Positions 17,992 through 26,475 of a stretch of 60,631 bases of DNA are shown here, piece by piece. The DNA is taken from IMG/VR virus record IMGVR_UViG_3300037189_006948, positions 1 through 60,631 of that record, one strand, 5' to 3'. This DNA is from a virus. The stretch's first letter is position 1. Each line of letters begins with the position of its first letter. The position numbers and the translations under genes were made by a program. The notes under the pieces are model-generated. The model did no database searches, was not told where the DNA came from, and was given only the letters and a program-made list of their open reading frames with translations.

Positions 17992-18942
17992 ATGAGCTGC
18001 GATTGCAACGAAGGCCCATTTGGACAGAACTCCGCTTATTACTCTGCGTGCAGACCAGAAGTTCCGTACCCAAGCATTTCTGCGGAGTCTGTTCCAAGCT
18101 TGATATCAAACCTGACACACGCGTTGTATGGGACGGTTACGAAGAGTGTCACAAATGGCAAGGTAGTCTGGACTACTTGTGACCCTAACCAGTCCGCCAC
18201 TGTCTTTGGCATTGCTCGAAACGATGGCGAAGGGCTGATGTGTTACTTCCTCCGAGCGTTGCAGGCTTCGAGCATTGTTGGTGCTACTGGACTGCAAGGA
18301 GCAACTGGTGTTGGGGCAACTGGTCTACAAGGCAGCACCGGCTATCAAGGAGCGACTGGGCCAAGCGGAGGGCCGGTTGGGGCAACGGGAGCAACCGGGA
18401 TCGGATCACAAGGAGCAACAGGATACCAAGGCAGTACAGGTGCTGGGGTTCAAGGCGCAACGGGAATTGGCAGCACGGGATATCAGGGTAGTACTGGATA
18501 TCAAGGCAGCACAGGCTTCGTAGGTAGCACTGGAGTTGGCTTGCAAGGAAGCACAGGCTATCAAGGGGCAAGCGGTTTGCAAGGAAGCACAGGCTATCAA
18601 GGGGCGACTGGCGTAACGCCATCAAACGGGGCTGGACTTGCAAAGGCGTGGGTTAATTTTAACGGCACAACATCACCCGGAACGATTAGATCATCGTATA
18701 ATGTTTCTAGTGTCACAAAAACAGGGACTGGCGCATATACAGTAAATTTTACATCAGCAATGGCTGATGCAAATTATGCGTTTGATTTGGCAGCGGACTC
18801 AAATTCAGGAGCTGCATTGTTCTCTGTAAGCGTTGCTCCTTCTGGACAATCTTCATCAAATTTAAGTATTCTTACAAAATATGGAGGTTCAGGCACGGCA
18901 GGAGATTGCGCTATTGGATCAGTTGTAATCTTTGGGAATTAA
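17992..18942 (+). CDS. Second collagen-like fibre protein
   Basis: 316 residues. The N-terminal 95 residues ([50 protein letters not shown]) look like an attachment domain. A Gly-X-Y block follows (about residues 98-205, with [10 protein letters not shown] and [10 protein letters not shown] units), then a beta-rich C-terminal domain of about 110 residues ([12 protein letters not shown] to GSVVIFGN) like many phage fibre tips. It is followed by a putative fibre chaperone gene. Confidence 0.85.
   Translation: MSCDCNEGPFGQNSAYYSACRPEVPYPSISAESVPSLISNLTHALYGTVTKSVTNGKVVWTTCDPNQSATVFGIARNDGEGLMCYFLRALQASSIVGATGLQGATGVGATGLQGSTGYQGATGPSGGPVGATGATGIGSQGATGYQGSTGAGVQGATGIGSTGYQGSTGYQGSTGFVGSTGVGLQGSTGYQGASGLQGSTGYQGATGVTPSNGAGLAKAWVNFNGTTSPGTIRSSYNVSSVTKTGTGAYTVNFTSAMADANYAFDLAADSNSGAALFSVSVAPSGQSSSNLSILTKYGGSGTAGDCAIGSVVIFGN
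18282..18612 (+). repeat. Collagen-like Gly-X-Y block in second fibre
   Basis: About 37 Gly-X-Y triplets, with units ending in YQGSTG or YQGATG. One piece ([10 protein letters not shown]) is repeated almost exactly at the end of the block, suggesting recent slippage or recombination. Confidence 0.85.
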
Positions 18943-18944
18943 TT

Positions 18945-19364
18945 ATGAGCTTTATTATTTACCCTCAAAAAGATGGGAAAATTGCAATTATTTTCCCAGC
19001 CGATCAAAATTCTTCACTTCAAGAAATTGCAGCAAAAGATGTTCCTGCTGGAATTCCATACAAAATTGTAAACGGATTGGATGTTGATGATGACTACTTT
19101 AATGCATACGAGTTCCATGCAGGTCTCGGTGCTGAAGTTAACATCGAGAAGGCAAAAGCGTTGCACCTTGATAAGTTTCGAGCTGCTCGCGCCTCAAAAC
19201 TATCTGCGCTTGATGTGGCTTACTCTATTGCGGATGAAGCTGGAGATGTTGCAAAAAAAGCTGAAATTGCAGCACAAAAACAGGCGTTGCGAGATATTAC
19301 AAAAGTGCAATTGCCGGATAATTTTTCTGATTTGAAATTAGTTTGGCCCAATATATTAAATTGA
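18945..19364 (+). CDS. Putative fibre assembly chaperone
   Basis: 139 residues from the ATG at 18945, two bases after the fibre stop. The N-terminal half is beta-rich (IIYPQKDGKIAIIFPA); the C-terminal half is helical (ALHLDKFRAARASKLSALDV) and ends with KQALRDITKVQLPDNFSDLK, resembling the LRD..K motif of phage tail-assembly chaperone proteins encoded after fibre genes. Likely helps the collagen-like fibre fold; inferred from motif and position. Confidence 0.65.
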   Translation: MSFIIYPQKDGKIAIIFPADQNSSLQEIAAKDVPAGIPYKIVNGLDVDDDYFNAYEFHAGLGAEVNIEKAKALHLDKFRAARASKLSALDVAYSIADEAGDVAKKAEIAAQKQALRDITKVQLPDNFSDLKLVWPNILN

Positions 19365-19374
19365 TATTGAAATA

Positions 19375-20517
19375 ATGATTCAAATACATTGCCTCGGACT
19401 TCCTCACACAATATCCAACGCTGATTATGTAGCGTGCGCTTTTACCCAAAAAGTGCGTAAGTTTTTGACCATGTTCAAGGGGCGCGGATACAAGACAATC
19501 CATTACGGTCACAAGGACTCTGTAACGGACGCTGATGAGCAGGTGACAGTCACTGACAACGAGACGCTAGAAACAGCTTACGGAGGGTACGATTGGAAAA
19601 AGGGGTTGTTTAAGCATTCGGCGGATGATCACGCACACAAAGTGTTCAACGAGAACGCTGGGCGGGAGCTTCATGCCAGAAAACAACGTGGGGACTTTGT
19701 TTTGTGCTTCTGGGGAGGTACTGCGCCAGCGGCTTTTGCTGGCAACAAAGACGGGGATTTGATCATCGTGGAGCCCGGCATTGGCTCTGGACATGCCTTT
19801 GCTCAGTTTCGGTGCTACGAGTCCTACCCGCTCAAAGCAGCCTTTGCTGGGACGCAGACAGTCTCGTATTGCAACCCAGAATGGTACGGGCGCGTCGTTC
19901 CAAACTATTTTGACCTTCGAGACTTTGAAGTGAAAAGCGAACGGGAGCCGTATGCTGTGGCATTGGGCCGTATTGGCCGAAATAAGGGGCTAGACATTGC
20001 CATTGAGGCTACATGGCGGGCTGGGGTTAAACTGGTTGTGGCTGGGCAAGGCAGCTCAAAGGATGTTGGATTTGATACATGGCCGGATCACGTTGAATAC
20101 ATTGGCTATGCAGACCTCGAAACCCGAAAACGGCTACTCGGTGAGGCGTTGTTCTCTTTTCTACTCTCAACGTATTGGGAGCCATTTGGTGGAACTGCTG
20201 TTGAGTCAATGTTGTCTGGATGCGTCCCGATTTGCTCGGATGCCGGTGCTATGACCGAATACATAGTGGATGGCGTTAATGGGTTTAGATGCAACACGAT
20301 GGGCGACATCCTGCGGGCCATTAGCCTTGTTCCAACTATTAACCGGGACAGAATGGTTCGTTTTGCCCAAGACAATTTCTCCCTAGATGCAGTGCGGCCA
20401 AAGTTTGAGCGAGCATTCGCTGACTTCTCCGACGTAATGAATGGCAAAGGATGGTACGAGATCCATGACCGTCCTTTGACGAGCCTTGGATTAGACTACA
20501 AGGCGTTGTATGTATAA
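19375..20517 (+). CDS. GT4 (GT-B fold) glycosyltransferase
   Basis: 380 residues. The C-terminal domain carries the GT4 signature: ALGRIGRNKGLDIAIEA, VVAGQGSS, the acceptor/donor loop WEPFGGTAVESMLSGCVPI and SDAGAMTEYIVDGVNGFRC, where the E of the PFG..E pattern binds the nucleotide sugar. The N-terminal domain is a Rossmann-like acceptor domain. It overlaps the next glycosyltransferase by eight bases. Probably modifies a virion glycan, most likely fibres, given its place after the second fibre gene. Confidence 0.88.
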   Translation: MIQIHCLGLPHTISNADYVACAFTQKVRKFLTMFKGRGYKTIHYGHKDSVTDADEQVTVTDNETLETAYGGYDWKKGLFKHSADDHAHKVFNENAGRELHARKQRGDFVLCFWGGTAPAAFAGNKDGDLIIVEPGIGSGHAFAQFRCYESYPLKAAFAGTQTVSYCNPEWYGRVVPNYFDLRDFEVKSEREPYAVALGRIGRNKGLDIAIEATWRAGVKLVVAGQGSSKDVGFDTWPDHVEYIGYADLETRKRLLGEALFSFLLSTYWEPFGGTAVESMLSGCVPICSDAGAMTEYIVDGVNGFRCNTMGDILRAISLVPTINRDRMVRFAQDNFSLDAVRPKFERAFADFSDVMNGKGWYEIHDRPLTSLGLDYKALYV

Positions 20518-21403
20518 AAAGTCTGTTCTGTTCTTCACGGAAAACGGATGGGCGTTTGGTCAAATCCACAACGCTTTGATAAAACGGCTTTGGGAGCATG
20601 GAATATACGCCCACATACTTGATTGGCGGATAAACTACAGCCCCACCGAGGTTGAGTATCTAAAAAAGAAATTTGATCTCTTTTATACCAACCCTCCGCA
20701 AGTTCCGCACTTGCTGTTCACGTTTGGTGTTCCTGCTGAACGGGTTGTCACGGTAGCGCACGCCGAAGTAGACATATTCAAGCTGGTTCAGTCGCATTCG
20801 CCTCAGATGTTCAATGGCTTAAAGTCTTACGGGGTGATAAACTCGGACATGGTTGAGACAAGCAAGAAGTTTGGCGTTGAGCGGGTGCCAAGTGTTGCTT
20901 TGAACGGTATTGATTTCGACCATTTCTACTGCGAAATCTCGCCCAAACTGAAAACTGTAGGGTATGCGGGTGCCCTACACCACATCACTTCTGCCGGGAC
21001 GGATTGCAAGCGTCGAAACTTAGTTGAACTGACCTTAAATGGACTACCGTTTGGACTCCATGGTCATTCGTTCATGCACCACTTGTGCATGGCTGGTTGG
21101 TATGCTGACATTGATGCACTTTTGATTCCATCTTCCTACGAGGCGTGCGGCCTGCCGATGATGGAGGCCGCTGCGGCTGGCAGAATGGTGTTGTGCTCAA
21201 ATGGAGTGGGTTATTTTGATGGAAACTTTGGTGTAGCTTGCCGATTGCCGGAGAATGAATGGATTCAAGATGCCAAAGCGGCTCTTTTAGCGCACCAAGA
21301 CCCAGCAATCTACCTAGAAACCTGCGAGCGATCTCAGCAGTACGCTAGAGACAATTTTGATTGGAGTAATAGAATAGAAAATTGGGTTAAACTGTTTGAA
21401 TAG
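20510..21403 (+). CDS. Second GT4-like glycosyltransferase
   Basis: 297 residues. A short N-terminal Rossmann domain is followed by a GT4-type C-terminal domain with LIPSSYEACGLPMMEAAAAG and VLCSNGVGYFDGNFGVACRL, the E of YEACGLP..E being the expected nucleotide-sugar ligand. It is shorter than typical GT4 enzymes. Overlap with its neighbours on both sides suggests a translationally coupled glycan operon. Confidence 0.85.
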   Translation: MYKKSVLFFTENGWAFGQIHNALIKRLWEHGIYAHILDWRINYSPTEVEYLKKKFDLFYTNPPQVPHLLFTFGVPAERVVTVAHAEVDIFKLVQSHSPQMFNGLKSYGVINSDMVETSKKFGVERVPSVALNGIDFDHFYCEISPKLKTVGYAGALHHITSAGTDCKRRNLVELTLNGLPFGLHGHSFMHHLCMAGWYADIDALLIPSSYEACGLPMMEAAAAGRMVLCSNGVGYFDGNFGVACRLPENEWIQDAKAALLAHQDPAIYLETCERSQQYARDNFDWSNRIENWVKLFE

Positions 21404-21404
21404 T

Positions 21405-22001
21405 ATGCATTACGACTTTATAGAGATAGGAACGTCAGACTTTGATTCACTAGTAGAGTCTTGCAAGGACGACGCTGTGGGACTTTGTGTTGAGCCTGTA
21501 AAGGCGCACTTAGACAAGCTGCCGAGCAAGCCAAACGTCAAAAAGATTTGTGCTGCCATCTCTCTTCACAATATCCGAGGAAATTGCAATGTCTTCTTTG
21601 TACCATCTGATGTTATTGCTGATCATGGCTTGCCGGAGTGGCTTAAAGGCTGTAATTCAATTGGAAAACGGCATCCACAGCACCATGCGCTCGACATTGA
21701 GCACTTAGTGAAGTTTGAGACAGTGCAAGAGATGCCGATCTTTGATTTGCTGTCTCAAAACGATGTCACATCAATTGGTACACTGAAAATCGACACAGAA
21801 GGTGGAGACTGCCAGATTCTGATGTGGTTTTTTGTAAGCATCGTTAATAATCCAAGGCTCTCTCCATCACGGATTATCTTTGAGAAAAATTCGCTTACAA
21901 ACGAAGACGATTTTACTGCGGTATTGCGCCTGTACAATGCAATTGGCTATACCGAGACCGGCAGGTACGGGGACAACGTGGAGCTTGAATTTGTGGCTTG
22001 A
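21405..22001 (+). CDS. FkbM-family methyltransferase
   Basis: 198 residues from the ATG at 21405 (one base after the upstream stop; 21396 is an alternative). Motif I DFIEIGTSDFDSL and the acidic VEPVKAHLDKLP bind S-adenosylmethionine; LKIDTEGGDCQILMWF is the FkbM signature. These enzymes commonly O-methylate sugars. Following two GT4 genes, it may cap or decorate the same phage glycan. Confidence 0.85.
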   Translation: MHYDFIEIGTSDFDSLVESCKDDAVGLCVEPVKAHLDKLPSKPNVKKICAAISLHNIRGNCNVFFVPSDVIADHGLPEWLKGCNSIGKRHPQHHALDIEHLVKFETVQEMPIFDLLSQNDVTSIGTLKIDTEGGDCQILMWFFVSIVNNPRLSPSRIIFEKNSLTNEDDFTAVLRLYNAIGYTETGRYGDNVELEFVA

Positions 22002-22055
22002 AACACTTGCTTGTGTGAAGAGTTGGTGTAATTTAGTTGCCTCCAACCAATTATT

Positions 22056-22412
22056 ATGGCTACCGACAAAACAATGCCTCCGGGCGATCCCTCATCCATG
22101 ACTCCATCCACGCCGCCTATGCCTTCAGGTGGCCCAGAACGCTCTGGTGGCGATGTGATGATCAGCCTTCCAAAGGCAAGCTTTGACATGATGCACCAGA
22201 TTGTCATGCAGCTCGCTAGCGGGCTTGATCAGTTGGCAAAAGGCATCAACCAAGGGGCTGGAGCTGCTCCGATGGGCGGAGAAATGCCTGCTGAAGAAAT
22301 GGGAGAACCTGCTGGCATGGGTGGTGAGCCTGCTGGTGGCAAAGGTTCTTCGCCCGAGGACGAAGAATTCCTCCGTAGTTTGATGGAAGAAGGGAACTCC
22401 AAAACTCGTTAA
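22056..22412 (+). CDS. Pro/Gly/Met-rich hypothetical protein
   Basis: 118 residues: a disordered Pro/Ser-rich N-terminus, a central amphipathic helix (SFDMMHQIVMQLASGLDQLA) and a Gly/Glu/Met-rich disordered C-terminus. It lies just ahead of the tail adaptor gene. It may be a small virion or assembly protein; no family is recognised. Confidence 0.55.
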   Translation: MATDKTMPPGDPSSMTPSTPPMPSGGPERSGGDVMISLPKASFDMMHQIVMQLASGLDQLAKGINQGAGAAPMGGEMPAEEMGEPAGMGGEPAGGKGSSPEDEEFLRSLMEEGNSKTR

Positions 22413-22415
22413 CCC

Positions 22416-25400
22416 GTGTTTGTTTCCCAAATCATCGACGAAGTTCTTGAAATCCTTGGGACGACAGATAAGCCCAAGGCTTTTAGGAAGTTAACTCAGG
22501 CGGTTCAGGTGCTCATGCAGAGCGGGCACTACTTCCACACGAACGCCGAGGTCGATGTTTGCACTGGTTGGGATGGGCAGACCATCACGCTCCCAAGGGG
22601 CATAGAAGTCCCTTTGGGAGTTAACGTGGACGGATCTCCTACCTACTTTAGAGGCCGCCTGTTTCAGTATTCGGTCAACAAAGGCGGAATGTACAATCCC
22701 GTCAACTGGGCATGGGATGATCGAGGGATGGTTGCAACTCAGATGGACATTCGCCAACCTTCGCAGCTTGTGGCGATTGCAGAGCACGACGCCGATGCTG
22801 GCAAGATGCTGCGGGTGATTGGAACTGACGGCAATACTCGGGAATTGCGGTCGCAACTTGATGACGGTACGACTGTTGACGGCTTAATGGTCACTGTCCG
22901 GGCGCAATCAGACTTCCCATATGGTACAATTCAGCCAGATGGAGTGACAATTAACACTCGATCTGTTTCTGTTGATCCAATCACGACACTAGCGTCTAGC
23001 AGCCCTCACCAACTGTCGTCCGGGCAGTCTGTTGAATTGACCGCAAGCGGCACAATCCCAGCGGGCTTAGAAGATAAGCAGCACTACTACACTGGCGTAG
23101 TATCGGACACTGAGGTTGAGTTGTACGACACAGAGCTGGACGCCCAGTACGGCACAAACCCGTACAAAATGTCGTCAATTGTTGGGTCAACTGGGATCAC
23201 GCTGCTTGACTCTCGGCCAACACAGCTTTCCACCGTCATTCAATTGTTGGATGGTGTTCCGCCAGTGTCAATTGACTCGCCAAACGAAGTTACTTTTGCG
23301 CAACGTGGTTCTGCGTTGTTGCCTGTGCCGCTTTTGGCCGACACTACTTACTTTGCGCAACAGATTGACTCTGGGTCAAATTCTGTCGTCAATTTGCAGG
23401 TTTACGCGTCTTTAAGGGATGCTCAAAACAAGACGAATCCGATTTATTTGTCTGGTTCGTCAAGCGACATAAATACATTCATCCGTAAGCCGTTTACGCC
23501 TCAAACCAAACTGGTTTTTTCGTCTGATCCGAATTACGTTTCTGGCGATATTGTTAAAGCTAACACGGCTGGCGGTACGCTGCCGCAGCCACTGATTAGT
23601 GGTCAGGACTATTATGTTCATGTTTTGGAAGGTGAAGACCTGCCTGCTATAACGCTCCACAGCAACTATTCCGAGTCGCTAACCGGGGCAAATCCAATTG
23701 CGTTGACGACTGCTGGCTCTGGGCAGAACAGCATAGCCAAGTTCCTCCCAGCAACAGCATCGCCCGGAACCCGAAACAACATCTCTGTTTCTGGTTTAAC
23801 GCTGCCAGCGGCAAGCGGATCTGGGGCTGTGGTTACTGCTCGGGTATCAGGGCCGGTCACATCCATGACTGTAGTCACTGGAGGTGCTGGATATACAACG
23901 GCAACTTGCACGCTTTCAGACACGGGAGGATACAAATATGCCTCAGCTCCAAGTATTAATTTAATTGGCGGGACATACACAACTCCAGCGTCTTTGCAGG
24001 CAATTTTATCCACGGACGCTGCCACGGGGTTCAAGTATGTATCTGCCATCCAGATTAATAGTGGCGGTTCTGGGTATTCTGTCAGCAATTTGCCAAAGGT
24101 CGTCTTTTCTGGCGGATTAGGCACCGGGGGCTTTCATGCCAAGGCATCGTTGGTATTAAATGGCAGCGGAACGATCACGGATGTCGCCTTGTTGCCAAAC
24201 GGGGCAAACGCATCAGCATCTTTGTCGGTAAACTCCATCACTGGAGCGGTAAATGGCATCAACATCACATCCTCCGGGCAAGGATATTTGTATCCTCCGA
24301 GAGTAGCTATATCTGCTCCACAGCAGGCTCTTCCGCAGTTGACTGTGACTAGTGCTGGGGTTCAAAGCGCAACTGTTACGGCTATAACAGTGAACGGGTT
24401 AAGCACCAACTTGCTGTCTGGCACGTTTACTAATGGTGCTTCACCCTCTGTTTCAACAGTTGCTTCTGGAATTGCACCGCTCATCACGGTTGGTGGCTAC
24501 TCGGCGTCTGTTTCTCCAACAGCAAACGACACAATTGTTATCACTCCCCCGACTGGGGTGATCATAAATTCCATCACGATAACAACTGGCGGATCTACGC
24601 CTGCCATCACGTTCTCAAGTAGCCTTCCTAAGCAAGCAACCGCTTCTTCAACGGTTACAACATCGTTTGTTACTGAGTACGTTGTTGAAAATGGTGGATC
24701 AGGGTATTTGAATGTCCCGGCTGTAAACATCTCCGGCGGCGGAGGAACAGGGGCGAGCGCAACCGCAGTTCTCGACAAGAACGGGATAGGCAAAATTAAT
24801 GTCCTTACGCAAGGATCGGGATATTCGTCATCTTTGACGGCACTGATCACCGACGGAGGTGGCGGGACAGGCACTGGAGCAACGGCTTTGGTGACGGTTT
24901 CAGCGGGCAAGATCACGGCAATCAACGTCACAAATTGCGGTTATGGTTACAGCAATCCGCAGATTGCGTTTTCTCCATCTGGAGGAGCAGGCGCAACATT
25001 CTCATTTGAGTACACCGGCGTTGTCACAAATGTAAACGTAGTGACAGAGGGGACTGGATATACATCAGCACCAGCGGTTTCTATACTTCCTTCAACAGGC
25101 GTTTTTGTTCAGTTCTCGTCCACCGGCACGCTGCCTTCGCCATTGATTCAAGGGCAGTCCTACCGAGCGGAGAATCCTTCGTCTGGAAACTCCTTTACAG
25201 TCAAAAACGCCGATTTTACAGACGTAAATGTCACATCGACAGGCAGTGGCACGTTGTATTTGGTTGTCTCAAGGACATTTGCAATAGGATTCACCAATTA
25301 TTGGAACGGAGATTTTGCAAGTATTGGCACAAGCACGTTGCCGATTCGATTGCAGACAGATTACGAGTTTCCTATCACATCTCCAGCAGAAAACCCAGCA

Positions 25401-26474
25401 ACGACCTATTACCTCAAGGCAATAACAAGCACAAGTGCAGGTATTTACACTGATTCTGGTGCAACAACATTACTTCAAGTTAAGGAGCTTGGAGTGGGGC
25501 AGGCTTATTACGCTTACGGGGCACGCAGTGCTGCAATAGTTGCAAACAACGAAATTGTCCCATCTTACCTGACATACTTGTCGTCAGGCATGAAAGTGAA
25601 GTTCTCGTCCACCACAGGCGTCTTGCCTGCGCCTTTAGATGGCAACACGACATACCTTCTTTCAATCACAAACGGGAAGGTTACTGTGACGCTGCAAAAT
25701 GGCACGCCGGTGCAATTTACTAACCTTGGCGAAGGTTATTTGTTTCTGGATATTTCACGGCTCTTTTCTGTAGAGCCTTCAACTGCAATTGTAGCAACCA
25801 ATTCACTATTCGGAACCGGCAACCAAGTCAGTGTTAGGGCCAGTTCTGGGGACTCGTTGCCAAGTCCGCTCTCAAGCTTGTCATTCTACTATTCAAGGTC
25901 AATTGGAGAGAGTTTGGTTGAGCTTTATGACACTAAAGCGCACGCAACTAACTTAGCCAGCACTACTGGTCGAGTGAGTTTTTCAACAACGGGAGACACA
26001 ATCGACTCCGTGTTCTACGTTGACTCTATTCTTGAGCCAACATTGGTAAAACTGGTTCAGCATGTTGAGAAGCCGCTCACCATTGGCTATGTCTCGCTCT
26101 ACGCATTTGACTATGGCAGGTCAAATGATTTGGCCTTAATTGGGCAATATCATCCTTCCGAAACAAACCCGAAATATCGCAGGATTCGCATTGGAAGGTC
26201 ATGCGCTTGGGCTAGGATAATTTATCGAGTCAAATGCCCCGAAATCACAAGCGTCTACGATTATATCCCGCTAGAGAACGCTCGGGCAATCATCGCCGGG
26301 GTTCATGCCGTGGACTTGGAAGACAAAGACTTTTTGGAGCAGGCTCAAAAGTATTGGCAGTCTGCTGTTATGTACCTTCGTAGCGAAAATGAAGCAATGG
26401 ACGGGCACGCCATGCAGCCACCGCAAATTAATAATATCACTTATGGCGACGGAACTGACTGCATAATGTTCTAG
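22416..26474 (+). CDS. Very large tail adaptor with beta-repeat insert
   Basis: 1,352 residues with a GTG start at 22416. The first 140 and last 120 residues resemble a T7 gp11-like head-tail adaptor: a helical FVSQIIDEVLEILGTTDKP start and a C-terminal ARIIYRVKCPEITSVYDYIP, ENARAIIAGVHAVDLEDKD with helical end. Between them about 1,090 residues of beta-rich repeats are inserted. One repeat type reads LPxPL.....YY (for example GTLPQPLISGQDYYVHV, GVLPAPLDGNTTYLL); the other reads GGSGYxxxP.V.I. These resemble phage Ig-like or adhesion modules. The adaptor ends are recognised at moderate confidence. Confidence 0.7.
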   Translation: MFVSQIIDEVLEILGTTDKPKAFRKLTQAVQVLMQSGHYFHTNAEVDVCTGWDGQTITLPRGIEVPLGVNVDGSPTYFRGRLFQYSVNKGGMYNPVNWAWDDRGMVATQMDIRQPSQLVAIAEHDADAGKMLRVIGTDGNTRELRSQLDDGTTVDGLMVTVRAQSDFPYGTIQPDGVTINTRSVSVDPITTLASSSPHQLSSGQSVELTASGTIPAGLEDKQHYYTGVVSDTEVELYDTELDAQYGTNPYKMSSIVGSTGITLLDSRPTQLSTVIQLLDGVPPVSIDSPNEVTFAQRGSALLPVPLLADTTYFAQQIDSGSNSVVNLQVYASLRDAQNKTNPIYLSGSSSDINTFIRKPFTPQTKLVFSSDPNYVSGDIVKANTAGGTLPQPLISGQDYYVHVLEGEDLPAITLHSNYSESLTGANPIALTTAGSGQNSIAKFLPATASPGTRNNISVSGLTLPAASGSGAVVTARVSGPVTSMTVVTGGAGYTTATCTLSDTGGYKYASAPSINLIGGTYTTPASLQAILSTDAATGFKYVSAIQINSGGSGYSVSNLPKVVFSGGLGTGGFHAKASLVLNGSGTITDVALLPNGANASASLSVNSITGAVNGINITSSGQGYLYPPRVAISAPQQALPQLTVTSAGVQSATVTAITVNGLSTNLLSGTFTNGASPSVSTVASGIAPLITVGGYSASVSPTANDTIVITPPTGVIINSITITTGGSTPAITFSSSLPKQATASSTVTTSFVTEYVVENGGSGYLNVPAVNISGGGGTGASATAVLDKNGIGKINVLTQGSGYSSSLTALITDGGGGTGTGATALVTVSAGKITAINVTNCGYGYSNPQIAFSPSGGAGATFSFEYTGVVTNVNVVTEGTGYTSAPAVSILPSTGVFVQFSSTGTLPSPLIQGQSYRAENPSSGNSFTVKNADFTDVNVTSTGSGTLYLVVSRTFAIGFTNYWNGDFASIGTSTLPIRLQTDYEFPITSPAENPATTYYLKAITSTSAGIYTDSGATTLLQVKELGVGQAYYAYGARSAAIVANNEIVPSYLTYLSSGMKVKFSSTTGVLPAPLDGNTTYLLSITNGKVTVTLQNGTPVQFTNLGEGYLFLDISRLFSVEPSTAIVATNSLFGTGNQVSVRASSGDSLPSPLSSLSFYYSRSIGESLVELYDTKAHATNLASTTGRVSFSTTGDTIDSVFYVDSILEPTLVKLVQHVEKPLTIGYVSLYAFDYGRSNDLALIGQYHPSETNPKYRRIRIGRSCAWARIIYRVKCPEITSVYDYIPLENARAIIAGVHAVDLEDKDFLEQAQKYWQSAVMYLRSENEAMDGHAMQPPQINNITYGDGTDCIMF

Positions 26475-26475
26475 C

